Shown piece after piece: positions 20,223-28,323 of a stretch of 64,000 nucleotides of DNA; the first letter of the stretch is position 1; every line of letters begins with the position of its first letter. Source of the DNA: Saccharopolyspora galaxeae (GTDB taxonomy: Bacteria; Actinomycetota; Actinomycetes; Mycobacteriales; Pseudonocardiaceae); the NCBI RefSeq assembly GCF_016526145.1, contig NZ_JADDUE010000003.1:496001-560000 (forward strand), given 5' to 3'. The translations under genes were made by a program, and so were the position numbers. The notes below the pieces were generated by a model. The model saw only the letters and a program-made list of their open reading frames with translations. It searched no databases and was not told the DNA's origin.

Positions 20223-20585
20223 TCAGTGCCGATAAACCTGCAGCGTTGCGGGCGCATGTCGGCTGCGCGCGGCGGCCTCGTGCGGCTTGGTTCGCGCGCG
20301 CAGGGCGGCGGTGAACAGGTCGTGCCGCGCGCCGGGGCCCGCTTGCAGCCCGTCCGGCAGCGGCGCACCGCGATCCGGAGTGCGCCGTTCGCGCCGGGTG
20401 CCGTCCTCGGACGCCGCGCGCTGGCGCAGTTTCCCGGTGTCCCGGTTCTCCTTGATCTCGGATTTGACCTCGGCCGGGTTGCGCATCGTCAAATCACTGG
20501 CCAACGCGGGCTGCAACGGGGAGACCACGGCGACCAGGACCGAGAACAGCAGGAACAATCCTGCGCGCACGATCCTGACCTTCAT
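20223..20585 (-). CDS. Small secreted protein of unknown function
   Basis: 120 aa from ATG at 20585, preceded by GGAGGAGTC. MKVRIVRAGLFLLFSVLVAVVSPLQPALAS is a clear Sec signal peptide with an ALA-like cleavage site near residue 29. The mature part is short, charged and rich in Arg, Glu and Pro, with no recognised domain or cysteine pattern. The frame stays open upstream of 20585, but that portion lacks a plausible start. It lies 68 nt upstream of the carbonic anhydrase gene on the same strand. Confidence 0.6.
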   Translation of the reverse strand: MKVRIVRAGLFLLFSVLVAVVSPLQPALASDLTMRNPAEVKSEIKENRDTGKLRQRAASEDGTRRERRTPDRGAPLPDGLQAGPGARHDLFTAALRARTKPHEAAARSRHAPATLQVYRH

Positions 20586-20950
20586 GACTCCTCCGCGAAA
20601 TTGCGATGCCGAACGACCGCAGCGGCCGGGTCGACGATGACCCGCCGGATGACTCGATCCGCCCCTCTCGGACACCTCGTCGAGCAGCCCCATGCTAACG
20701 GGGCCGGGTGACGGATCGCCGAACACAAGGTATCCGACCAACGCAGTCTACTCGCAAGCCACGAACCGGGTGATCATCGCCCTAAAAATGAAGAAACATT
20801 AATCCGCCGCCGAGCGGCGCGCCGGGACGCCATCCGGGCAACCGGGTGCGGCCACTCCGACAGCGGATCGCCGGACATGCGCGAACACGCATGGTTCGCG
20901 GAAATCCATTCGCGAACGACGTGAAAAGTTGCGAATGGGTGAGCCGCGGA
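20586..20950. other. Intergenic region without a recognised gene
   Basis: 365 nt between the small secreted protein and the GNAT gene. A relatively AT-rich patch near 20781-20802 (CCTAAAAATGAAGAAACATTAA) stands out from the high-GC surroundings and may contain promoter elements for the minus-strand secreted protein or remnants of other DNA. No ORF with a credible start and codon bias was found. Confidence 0.5.
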
Positions 20951-21721
20951 TTAACCGCGAGTGTCGGCGACACGATAGTGGTACTCGTGCGAGAACTCGA
21001 AACCGCAGCCCGCGTACAGCCGCCGTGCGGCGTCGTTGTCCTGCTCGACCTGGAGGAACATGCCGCTCGCCCGCACCTCGCCTGCCCAGCGGGCGCCCGC
21101 GCGCAGCACCGCACGAGCCACGCCCCGTCCGCGCGCCCACGGCGCGGTCGCCATGCAGTACACCGCGCACCACCGGCCTTCCCGCACGAACAGGCCGATC
21201 CCGGCCGCAACGCCGTCCAGCAGGGCGGTCGCGTACCTGGCGGGCCGATCGATCCGCGCCAAGCCGGGCTCCGACCGGCCGCGGACCGCGCTGGAGGCAT
21301 CCAGCCAGCGCCTCATCGGCTCGTCGTCGAGACGGACCTCGACTCCGGCGGCCGGCACGTCGCCCGGACCGGGCAACTCGGCGGTCAGCACGTGCACCGG
21401 CGTCACCTGCCGGAAACCGCGCGCCGCCAGGCCGACGTCCAGTTCCTCGTGCCACCGCGACGGGCTGACCTGCACCGAAGCACGAGCCCCGCGCTCGGAG
21501 TAGAACCGCACGACCTGTTCGATCTCGGCCGCTACATCGCGCACCCGCGAAGGCGGCAGCGCGGAGTTCGAGCGCCACCGGTCCAAATCCGCGCAGTACC
21601 GCAGCAACCAGCCACCGCGGTGCTGCACCGTGCTCGCCGGCCACGTCATCGCGGCGGCGTGCTCGACCTCGGACACCCGCGCTGCGTCCGGCTCAACACC
21701 GCCGGAGATTTCGTCCTGCAC
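20951..21721 (-). CDS. GNAT-family N-acetyltransferase
   Basis: 256 aa. The C-terminal half holds the acetyl-CoA-binding fold: CAVYCMATAPWARGRGVARAVLRAGARWA (motif A, R/Q-x2-G-x-G/A type) and LQVEQDNDAARRLYAGCGFEFSHEYHYR (motif B and the final beta strand). The N-terminal half is a divergent GNAT-like region (WPASTVQHRGGWLLRYC). The substrate is unknown. It lies 26 nt downstream of the phosphotransferase-fold gene on the same strand, so the two may be co-transcribed. Confidence 0.85.
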   Translation of the reverse strand: MQDEISGGVEPDAARVSEVEHAAAMTWPASTVQHRGGWLLRYCADLDRWRSNSALPPSRVRDVAAEIEQVVRFYSERGARASVQVSPSRWHEELDVGLAARGFRQVTPVHVLTAELPGPGDVPAAGVEVRLDDEPMRRWLDASSAVRGRSEPGLARIDRPARYATALLDGVAAGIGLFVREGRWCAVYCMATAPWARGRGVARAVLRAGARWAGEVRASGMFLQVEQDNDAARRLYAGCGFEFSHEYHYRVADTRG

Positions 21722-21747
21722 GGCCGGGCAGCATACTCAGCGCCTGG

Positions 21748-22965
21748 TCACTTCTCCTCGGTCCGGAACGCCGGATACCGCAACAGCTGCAACGCACCCG
21801 CGCCGAAGCGCTCCACCAGCGCGTCGACCATCCGCGAGGCGTACTCGGCCAGCTCCGGTTCCCCGCACGCCTGCGCGTCGTCGCGCAACCGCCGCCACCG
21901 GTCCACCAGCGCCGTGCTGCGCCGCGGCGAGGGCATGTGCAGGTCGATCGGCCGGTCCGACTCGCCGGTGCGCGGCAGGAACCACCAGGTCGACACCCAC
22001 ACCCACAGCAGCTGCGCGTCGAACAGCCGGGGCAGCAGCACCTCGTCGTCGTCCAGCTCCGGCCACACCTCGGCGATCTCCGATCGCCAGGTCGCGAGCA
22101 TCCCGTCGGCCAGGTTCTCCGGCAACGCGTAGGAGCACCACGAGGACGGGAAGGGGTACTGCAGGTAGGCCGCGTCCAGCGCCACGTCGCGCACGCAGCC
22201 CCACTCGAAGTCGAGGAACCGCACCCCGGTGCCGGTGACCAGGCTGTTGTCCGGGCAGATGTCGGACGGGCTGAACGAGCGGTAGCGGCCGGACTCGAGC
22301 AGCTCCGCGGCTGAAGCCAGCCGCGCCGAGACCTCGGGCGAGGTCGGCAGGTCCAGCGTCTGCTCGAGCAGGCCGGGCAGTTCGGTCAGCGACCGCGCGA
22401 TGTCCTCGGCTACCGGGTCCGTCCAGGACTTGGCGCCGACGCGGCGCATCAGCGCCTCGAAATCGGCCTCCCGGCCCGCCAGCGTGGTGTGCAGCCGCCC
22501 GAGCGCCCTGGCCCAGGCCAGCAGCGCGCGCTCGGCCGCGCGGGGGTCTTCGCCGAAGAGCACGTCGGCGAGCGTGGAACCGCGCCCGAGGTCCTCCAGC
22601 ACCAGCAGCCGCCGATCGGCGTCGTGCGCGATGAGCTCGGGACCGACCCGGATCTCCGGTGGCAGCGCGGTGGCGAGCTGGCAGCTGGCCGCTTCGTGCG
22701 CGAACGGGTCGGCGCGCGCCGACTCGGGGACCTCGCAGTAGTGCTTGAGCACCAGCGTGCGCGGGAGCTCGTAGGGCGTCTCCGCCACGCGCACCCGCAG
22801 CACGGCGGAGCGTTCGCTGCCACCGAGGTCCTCCGCATCGGCGAGCCGGACCGCGGCTCCCATCCGCTTGCTGAGCACGGCTTCCGCGGTACCGACGGTG
22901 TCGGTCACCGCAGTGCTGGCGGGCACACGGACCTCCGGAGGGCCGGAAGTGATCTCCACGCTCAT
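21748..22965 (-). CDS. Phosphotransferase-fold (APH-like) protein
   Basis: 405 aa. An aminoglycoside-phosphotransferase/kinase-like fold is suggested by LVLKHY (nucleotide-binding Lys), RRLLVLEDLGRGSTLADVL, the catalytic-loop-like SPSDICPDNSLVTGTGVRFLDFEWG and the metal Asp in DFEWG. The catalytic loop has SPSDICPDN where canonical kinases have HGDxxxxN, so the catalytic Asp is kept while the His is lost. The substrate is unknown. Followed by the GNAT gene in the same orientation. Confidence 0.75.
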   Translation of the reverse strand: MSVEITSGPPEVRVPASTAVTDTVGTAEAVLSKRMGAAVRLADAEDLGGSERSAVLRVRVAETPYELPRTLVLKHYCEVPESARADPFAHEAASCQLATALPPEIRVGPELIAHDADRRLLVLEDLGRGSTLADVLFGEDPRAAERALLAWARALGRLHTTLAGREADFEALMRRVGAKSWTDPVAEDIARSLTELPGLLEQTLDLPTSPEVSARLASAAELLESGRYRSFSPSDICPDNSLVTGTGVRFLDFEWGCVRDVALDAAYLQYPFPSSWCSYALPENLADGMLATWRSEIAEVWPELDDDEVLLPRLFDAQLLWVWVSTWWFLPRTGESDRPIDLHMPSPRRSTALVDRWRRLRDDAQACGEPELAEYASRMVDALVERFGAGALQLLRYPAFRTEEK

Positions 22966-23447
22966 CGTCTCCAGACACTACCCCCACAACCTGAACCCGA
23001 ACGGGCAAGACCGGTCAAGTGCTGCACCACCGGTAATGGCGCGGGCACCTGCGGTACTCGCCCGGGTGAGCTTCGCCCACGCCGACGGATGATCGGCGGC
23101 GCGCACGCCGCCGCCACACGCGGAGTTGCGGCTCGCTCACTCGACCCGGACGGAGCCGGTGGGCGCCCACGTTGCACGGTCCGACCGGCCGCGTTCGCGG
23201 CACCCGGCTCACCCGTGCAACCACCCGGCAGGCACGCGAGCGATCAGCGCCCGCTGCTTCGCCGCGAGGGCCGCTGCCGAAGGAAACGCCGCTTGGTCGC
23301 TACCGGCGGCGCGCCCTCGGCCGCAGTGATCGAGCGCCCGGATGCATCACTCGCCGACGGGCGGGCCGCACGGCGTCCACCGCGGCCACCGGCCGGTCCG
23401 GCGGCCGCCACGGAGGGCCGATCCGCGCGAACAGCGCGGTCGGCGTC
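22966..23447. other. Intergenic region without a recognised gene
   Basis: 482 nt between the APH-fold gene start and the aspS stop. Several short open frames cross it on both strands, but they are Arg/Pro-rich and lack Shine-Dalgarno sites. I see no tRNA, terminator or recognisable operator. Confidence 0.5.
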
Positions 23448-25259
23448 TCAGCCCTGCTTCTCGACCACGTTCCCGGTCGTCACCGAGATGCTGTCGGCGT
23501 CCTTCGCGGCCGGCTTCGCATCCACCCCGGCTTCCTTGCGCTGCGCAGCGGTGATCGGCGCGGGCGCCCCGGTCAGCGGGTCGAAACCGCCACCGCTCTT
23601 CGGGAACGCGATCACCTCGCGCAGCGAGTCCGCACCGGCCAGCAACATGCAGATCCGGTCCCAGCCGAAGGCGATGCCGCCGTGCGGCGGCGGGCCGTAC
23701 TTGAACGCCTCCAGCAGGAAGCCGAACTTGTCCTGGGCCTGCTCCTCGGAGATGCCCAGCACCGCGAACACCCGTTCCTGGATGTCCGAGCGGTGGATGC
23801 GGATCGAGCCGCCGCCGATCTCGTTGCCGTTGCAGACGATGTCGTAAGCCCAGGCCAGCGCGTTGTCCGGGTCCTTGTCGAAGTCCTCGGCCCAATCCGC
23901 GTTCGGCGCGGTGAACGGGTGGTGCACCGCGGTCCAGCGCGAGGAACCGACCGCCACGTCGTCGGTATCGGCGACCGGCTCGAACATCGGCGCGTCGACG
24001 ACCCACACGAACGACCAGGCCGAGTGGTCGATCAGGCCGCAGCGCTGCCCGATCTCCAGCCGCGCCGCGCCGAGCAGCGCCCGCGAGGACGCGCGCTCAC
24101 CGGCGGCGAAGAAGACGCAGTCGCCCGGACCGGCGCCCACGGCCTTGGCCAGGCCATCGCGCTCGGCGTCCGAGAGGTTCTTGGCGACCGGGCCGGACAG
24201 CGTGCCGTCCGCGCCGACGAGCACGTACGCCAGACCCTTGGCGCCGCGCTGCTTGGCCCAGTCCTGCCACGCGTCGAGCTGCCGGCGCGGCTGGTCGGCA
24301 CCGCCGGGCATCACGACCGCACCGACGTAGGGCGCCCGGAACACCCGGAACGGGGTGTCGGAGAAGTATTCGGTGAGCTCGGTCAGCTCCAGCCCGAACC
24401 GCAGGTCCGGTTTGTCGGTGCCGTAGCGGGACATCGCATCGGCGTAGGTCATCCGCGGAATGGGCCGCGGGACCTCGTGGCCGACCAGGCGCCACAGCCC
24501 GGCGATGATCTCCTCGCCGAGTTCGAGCACGTCGTCCTGCTCGACGAAGCTCATCTCGATGTCGAGCTGGGTGAACTCGGGCTGGCGATCGGCGCGGAAG
24601 TCCTCGTCCCGGTAGCAGCGGGCGAGCTGGAAGTAGCGCTCCACGCCACCGACCATCAGCAGTTGCTTGAACAGCTGCGGCGACTGCGGCAGCGCGTACC
24701 AGGTCCCCGGCTGCAGCCGCGCCGGAACCAGGAAGTCGCGGGCGCCCTCGGGCGTGGAGCGGGTCATCGTCGGCGTCTCGACCTCGACGAATTCCCGGTC
24801 GCCCAGCACGTTGCGGGCAACGCGGTTGATCTCGCTGCGCATCCGGATGGTCCGGGCCGGGCCGTTTCGCCGCAGATCCAGGTAGCGGTGCTTGAGCCGG
24901 ATCTCCTCGCCGGTCTCCAGGTGCTCGTCCAGCGGGAACGGCAGCGGCGCGGACTCGGACAGCACTTCCAGTTCGGAGGCGTAGACCTCGATCTCACCGG
25001 TGCCGATCTCGGCGTTCTCGTTGCCGACGGGACGGCGCACGACCTCACCGGTCACCCGCACGCAGAACTCGGCGCGCAGCCGGTGTGCGCGCGCGGCCAT
25101 CTCCCCCTCGCGGAAGACCACCTGGGCGACCCCGGAAGCGTCGCGCAAATCGATGAAGATCACTCCACCGTGATCGCGGCGGCGCGCCACCCACCCTGCC
25201 AAGGTGACGGACTGCCCGGAGTGACCGGCGCGAAGCGATCCGGCCTCGTGCGTGCGCAT
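23448..25259 (-). CDS. aspS: Aspartyl-tRNA synthetase (Asp or Asp/Asn-type)
   Basis: 603 aa from ATG at 25259 ([23 protein letters not shown]); GAGGAGCT lies about 12 nt upstream, and a GTG one codon earlier is possible. The N-terminal OB-fold anticodon domain has [17 protein letters not shown]. Class II motif 2 is [26 protein letters not shown] and motif 3 is [16 protein letters not shown]. The GAD insertion domain lies in the middle, as is usual for bacterial AspRS. Actinobacteria with GatCAB often use this enzyme non-discriminatingly; that cannot be read here. The C-terminal 40 aa are a variable tail. Confidence 0.96.
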   Translation of the reverse strand: MRTHEAGSLRAGHSGQSVTLAGWVARRRDHGGVIFIDLRDASGVAQVVFREGEMAARAHRLRAEFCVRVTGEVVRRPVGNENAEIGTGEIEVYASELEVLSESAPLPFPLDEHLETGEEIRLKHRYLDLRRNGPARTIRMRSEINRVARNVLGDREFVEVETPTMTRSTPEGARDFLVPARLQPGTWYALPQSPQLFKQLLMVGGVERYFQLARCYRDEDFRADRQPEFTQLDIEMSFVEQDDVLELGEEIIAGLWRLVGHEVPRPIPRMTYADAMSRYGTDKPDLRFGLELTELTEYFSDTPFRVFRAPYVGAVVMPGGADQPRRQLDAWQDWAKQRGAKGLAYVLVGADGTLSGPVAKNLSDAERDGLAKAVGAGPGDCVFFAAGERASSRALLGAARLEIGQRCGLIDHSAWSFVWVVDAPMFEPVADTDDVAVGSSRWTAVHHPFTAPNADWAEDFDKDPDNALAWAYDIVCNGNEIGGGSIRIHRSDIQERVFAVLGISEEQAQDKFGFLLEAFKYGPPPHGGIAFGWDRICMLLAGADSLREVIAFPKSGGGFDPLTGAPAPITAAQRKEAGVDAKPAAKDADSISVTTGNVVEKQG

Positions 25260-25783
25260 CACGGGTACTGAGCTCCTCTTCAAGTCGGCGAAGCGACAAC
25301 TGCTCCCTCGCGGCTGCTCGACGGCAGGCGCCCGGCCTGCGAGGCGGCTGAGGATCCAGGTTATCCAACGTCCGGCGGGACACGTCGAGCAGGTTTCCGC
25401 CGGACTTCGGGCGCACCCGCGGGCGAATCCGTTGTGGATGATCATTGCGCTCGCTGCGGGACCAGGCACGCTCGGCGGCGGCAGAACCGCAGGGTTGTGA
25501 CGCCGCGAGTTAACTCACAGAACCGCGCTTTCCGCGTGCAATTACGACGGCATCACGCGGGTTCCGGCCGCACTCGGAACCGATCGGCGGGAAGCTCCGG
25601 AAAACGCGACTTCCCGGTGATCATGGCAATGTCAACCGCGCGCTCGGCGGTAGTCCGCCGGAGGCCACCGGGGGAGAAATACTCCCACTTTGGTGGGAGC
25701 GCCGAACCGCAACTTGATCGTTGCGCCACCGGGTTTCACTCATTAGCGTAAGTCCCCGAGTTCGGCGGACACGAGGAGTAACC
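25260..25783. other. Intergenic region with palindromes before the HTH gene
   Basis: 524 nt between divergent aspS and the HTH gene. It contains GAGTTAACTC near 25507 and an inverted repeat CTCCCAC-TTTG-GTGGGAG at 25682-25699. The latter is about 85 nt upstream of the HTH start and could be an operator. No ORF is convincing. Confidence 0.45.
25682..25699. promoter_or_regulatory. Inverted repeat upstream of the HTH gene
   Basis: CTCCCAC and GTGGGAG arms (7 bp, perfect) flank TTTG. The position upstream of a regulator-like gene suggests an autoregulatory site; no regulator family is identified from it. Confidence 0.35.
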
Positions 25784-26803
25784 ATGACCGGTCCGAAGAC
25801 CGAGACCCGTTCGATGTCGCGCACGGCCGTCCGCAACGACCACGCCCCACCGGTCTCGCCCGAGCTCGCGGAACTGCTCCGCACCGGACCGTTCGAAGCC
25901 GCGCTGCGCGCGGCGATCCGGTCCAGCCGGCTGAGCCTGGAACGCATCCAGCACCGGCTGCAGACCCGCGGCACCCCGGTGAGCATCACCGCGCTGAGCT
26001 ACTGGCAATCCGGCCGCCGCCGCCCCGAGCGCCCCGATTCGCTGCTCGCCCTGCAGCAGCTGGAGAACGTGCTCGGGATGCCGGACGGCGCGCTGTCCGC
26101 GCTGCTGGGTCCTCCGCGCCCGCGCGGGCGCACCCGGCAGGCCGCGAACGACGCGCCGCCGCTGAGCGAGCTGTGGTCGGAGAACGAATCCGCGGTCGAG
26201 CTGCTCACCCGGATCGACACCAGCCACGACAGCAAGCTCACGCGGCTGTCGCAGCACGACGTGGTGCACGTGGACGCCTACGGCGACCAGCGCACGGTGC
26301 GGGCGAGCAAGCTTCTGCGAGCCGAGGCCAACGGTGCGGACCGATGGGTGGTGATGTTCGACGGAGCCTCCACCAGCTCGGTCTCACCGACGATCCGGCC
26401 GCTGCGCTCCTGCCGCATCGGGCAGGTGCTCACCGACCACGCGCGAGACGTGATCGTCGCGGAGCTGCTGTTCGACCGCCCGCTGGAGCGGGGCGAGACG
26501 ATGCTGCTGGAGTACGAGATCTCGGACATGCCGACCGGGGCGAACGAGCCGGAATGCACGTTCTCCCGGCTGTTCCGGCTGCCGGTGCGGCAGTACGTGG
26601 TGGAGCTGGAGTTCGACCCTGCCTGCCCGCCGCAGCACGTGGAGAGCTTCGTCGGCGACTCCGCGGCCCAGGACGTGGAGACCCCGAAGCCGCTGCCGCT
26701 GGACGGGCACGCCCGCACCCACGCGGTGAAGCTCGACTTCGGGATGGGCGTGTTCGGGGTGCGCTGGCAGCCGTCGCGCAGCGCGCTGTTCGACGAGCGC
26801 TGA
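25784..26803 (+). CDS. Helix-turn-helix (XRE-like) domain protein of unknown role
   Basis: 339 aa from ATG at 25784, preceded by GAGGAGTAACC. Residues about 35-105 form an XRE-like HTH (LRAAIRSSRLSLERIQHRLQTRGTPVSITALSYWQSGRRRPER). The rest has no recognised enzymatic motif and looks like a mixed alpha/beta ligand- or partner-binding region (VVHVDAYGDQRTVRASKLLRAEANGADRWVVMFDG). Comparable actinomycete proteins are annotated only as HTH-containing hypotheticals. It stands alone on the plus strand. Confidence 0.75.
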   Translation: MTGPKTETRSMSRTAVRNDHAPPVSPELAELLRTGPFEAALRAAIRSSRLSLERIQHRLQTRGTPVSITALSYWQSGRRRPERPDSLLALQQLENVLGMPDGALSALLGPPRPRGRTRQAANDAPPLSELWSENESAVELLTRIDTSHDSKLTRLSQHDVVHVDAYGDQRTVRASKLLRAEANGADRWVVMFDGASTSSVSPTIRPLRSCRIGQVLTDHARDVIVAELLFDRPLERGETMLLEYEISDMPTGANEPECTFSRLFRLPVRQYVVELEFDPACPPQHVESFVGDSAAQDVETPKPLPLDGHARTHAVKLDFGMGVFGVRWQPSRSALFDER

Positions 26804-27085
26804 AACCGCCCCGCACCGGAGCACTGGTTCATCCATCCGAGTAGTCAATCGAATACGAACAGTACCCGCACTTTGCTACCGGCAAGACGCCGCGACCAGG
26901 CTTCGGCGCAGCCCGCACCGCACTTTCTCCCTACTTTCGCAGGGAGTTCCGGATGCGGTCGGTGGCGGCCGGAGCGGAATGCGGGCGCGCGAACGATTCC
27001 GGCCGCCACCGGGCAGATCTTTGAATGCGGCGCTTCCCATTCGGCTGCAACGGATGGCGGAGTCGGCGAGGACGCCCTCGGCCAT

Positions 27086-28153
27086 TCACAGCAGGGCTAG
27101 CTGATCCGCTTCCCGTTCCGCTGGTTCAGACCGCGGCCCGGTCGCGCGGAAAGTCCCCGCCCCGGGCCGCCGCTCCCCTGGTCCGTACCGCAGCTGCGCT
27201 TCTCGCACGCGGGCCGCGATGTCCTCCTGGTAGGACTTCGGCGCGTAGGCGCCGTTGCGGTACAGCCGCTCGTACAGCGGCAGGAGGTCCGGACGGCGCT
27301 CGCTCAACCAGGCGTGATACCACTCCCGCGCTCCCGGGCGCAGGTGCAGCACCAGCGGCGTGATGGAGGTGGCGCCCGCCTCGGCGAGAGCGGCGACGGT
27401 TTCGTCGAGCTGCTGCGGCCCGTCGCTCAAACCGGGCAGCACGGGCGCCATCATCACCGAGCAACCCAGGCCGGCGGCGCTGAGCCTGCGGACCACGTCC
27501 ACCCGGCGCAGCGGGGACGGCGCACCCGGCTCGATGTCCCGCCACACCTGCTCGTCGATCGAGCCGATCGACACCGCGACCGAGACCGCGGCCGACCTCG
27601 CCGCCTGTTCCAGTAGGTCGATGTCGCGCAGGATCAGCGTCCCCTTGGTGAGGATCGAGAACGGGTTCGCCCGGTCCCGCAACGCCTCGATGATCCGCCG
27701 CACCAGCCCGTAGCGACCTTCCGCCCGCTGGTACGGGTCGGTGTTGGTGCCCATCGCGATCGGCTCGCCCGCCCACTTCGGGTGCGCGAGCTCGCGGCGC
27801 ACCAGCTCCGGCGCGTTCACCTTCACCACGATCTTGCTGTCGAAGTCGTGCCCGGAGTCCAGGTCCAGGTAGGTGTGCGTGTTCCGGGCGAAGCAGTAGC
27901 GGCAGGCGTGCGAGCAGCCGCGGTAGGGGTTGATCGTCCAGCGGAACGGCACCTGCGAGGCGCCCGGCACGCGGTTGATGATCGACCTCGCGCGCACCTC
28001 GATCGCCAGCGCGTCCTCGGTGCCCGCGGCGACCGGTTCCGGACCGGGCTCGGCCAGTCCCGCCCGCCCGGTCCCGCGCGTCGGCGCGTCCTCGACGCCC
28101 AAGGGCAGCTGCGGCTCACCGCTGCCCGAGACCCGTTGCTTTTCCCAGCGCAT
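27086..28153 (-). CDS. Radical SAM protein, Rv2578c family (SplB-related)
   Basis: 355 aa from ATG at 28153 (MRWEKQRVSG). The [4Fe-4S]-SAM motif is CSHACRYCFARNTHTYLD (Cx3Cx2C). Next come KVNAPELVRRELAHPKW and a TIM-barrel region (ILTKGTLILRDIDLL, SVAVSIGSIDEQVWRDIEPG). The family resembles spore photoproduct lyase-like proteins, but its reaction is unknown. From memory, the M. tuberculosis orthologue belongs to the LexA regulon; a LexA-box-like sequence lies 9 nt upstream of this start, consistent with DNA-damage induction. Confidence 0.88.
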   Translation of the reverse strand: MRWEKQRVSGSGEPQLPLGVEDAPTRGTGRAGLAEPGPEPVAAGTEDALAIEVRARSIINRVPGASQVPFRWTINPYRGCSHACRYCFARNTHTYLDLDSGHDFDSKIVVKVNAPELVRRELAHPKWAGEPIAMGTNTDPYQRAEGRYGLVRRIIEALRDRANPFSILTKGTLILRDIDLLEQAARSAAVSVAVSIGSIDEQVWRDIEPGAPSPLRRVDVVRRLSAAGLGCSVMMAPVLPGLSDGPQQLDETVAALAEAGATSITPLVLHLRPGAREWYHAWLSERRPDLLPLYERLYRNGAYAPKSYQEDIAARVREAQLRYGPGERRPGAGTFRATGPRSEPAEREADQLALL

Positions 28154-28161
28154 GACTCCAT

Positions 28162-28177
28162 GCGAACACAGTTTCGA
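28162..28177. promoter_or_regulatory. LexA (SOS) box-like sequence
   Basis: GCGAACACAGTTTCGA matches 10 of the 12 fixed positions of the actinobacterial SOS box TCGAAC-N4-GTTCGA. It lies 9-24 nt upstream of the radical SAM start and about 150 nt from the divergent YibE/F gene. The damage-inducible role is an inference. Confidence 0.55.
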
Positions 28178-28193
28178 TGTACTGTCCAGCACA

Positions 28194-28211
28194 TTCGCTC
28201 ACCTGAGCGAA
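28194..28211. promoter_or_regulatory. 18-bp palindrome in the radical SAM / YibE-F intergenic region
   Basis: TTCGCTCA-CC-TGAGCGAA has perfect 8-bp arms and a 2-bp spacer. It is 16 bp from the LexA-like box, between divergent genes, and is probably a binding site for a dimeric regulator of unknown family. Confidence 0.5.
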
Positions 28212-28323
28212 CGGCAGCAGCACTGCGCAGCCGGAAGCGAGGCCGACGGGACGCCGGATCGGGCTCTTGCCCGCACGGACGCAGCCGTGCGGAGGCTGCT
28301 CGCCCACCTCCTACGATTGCCCG

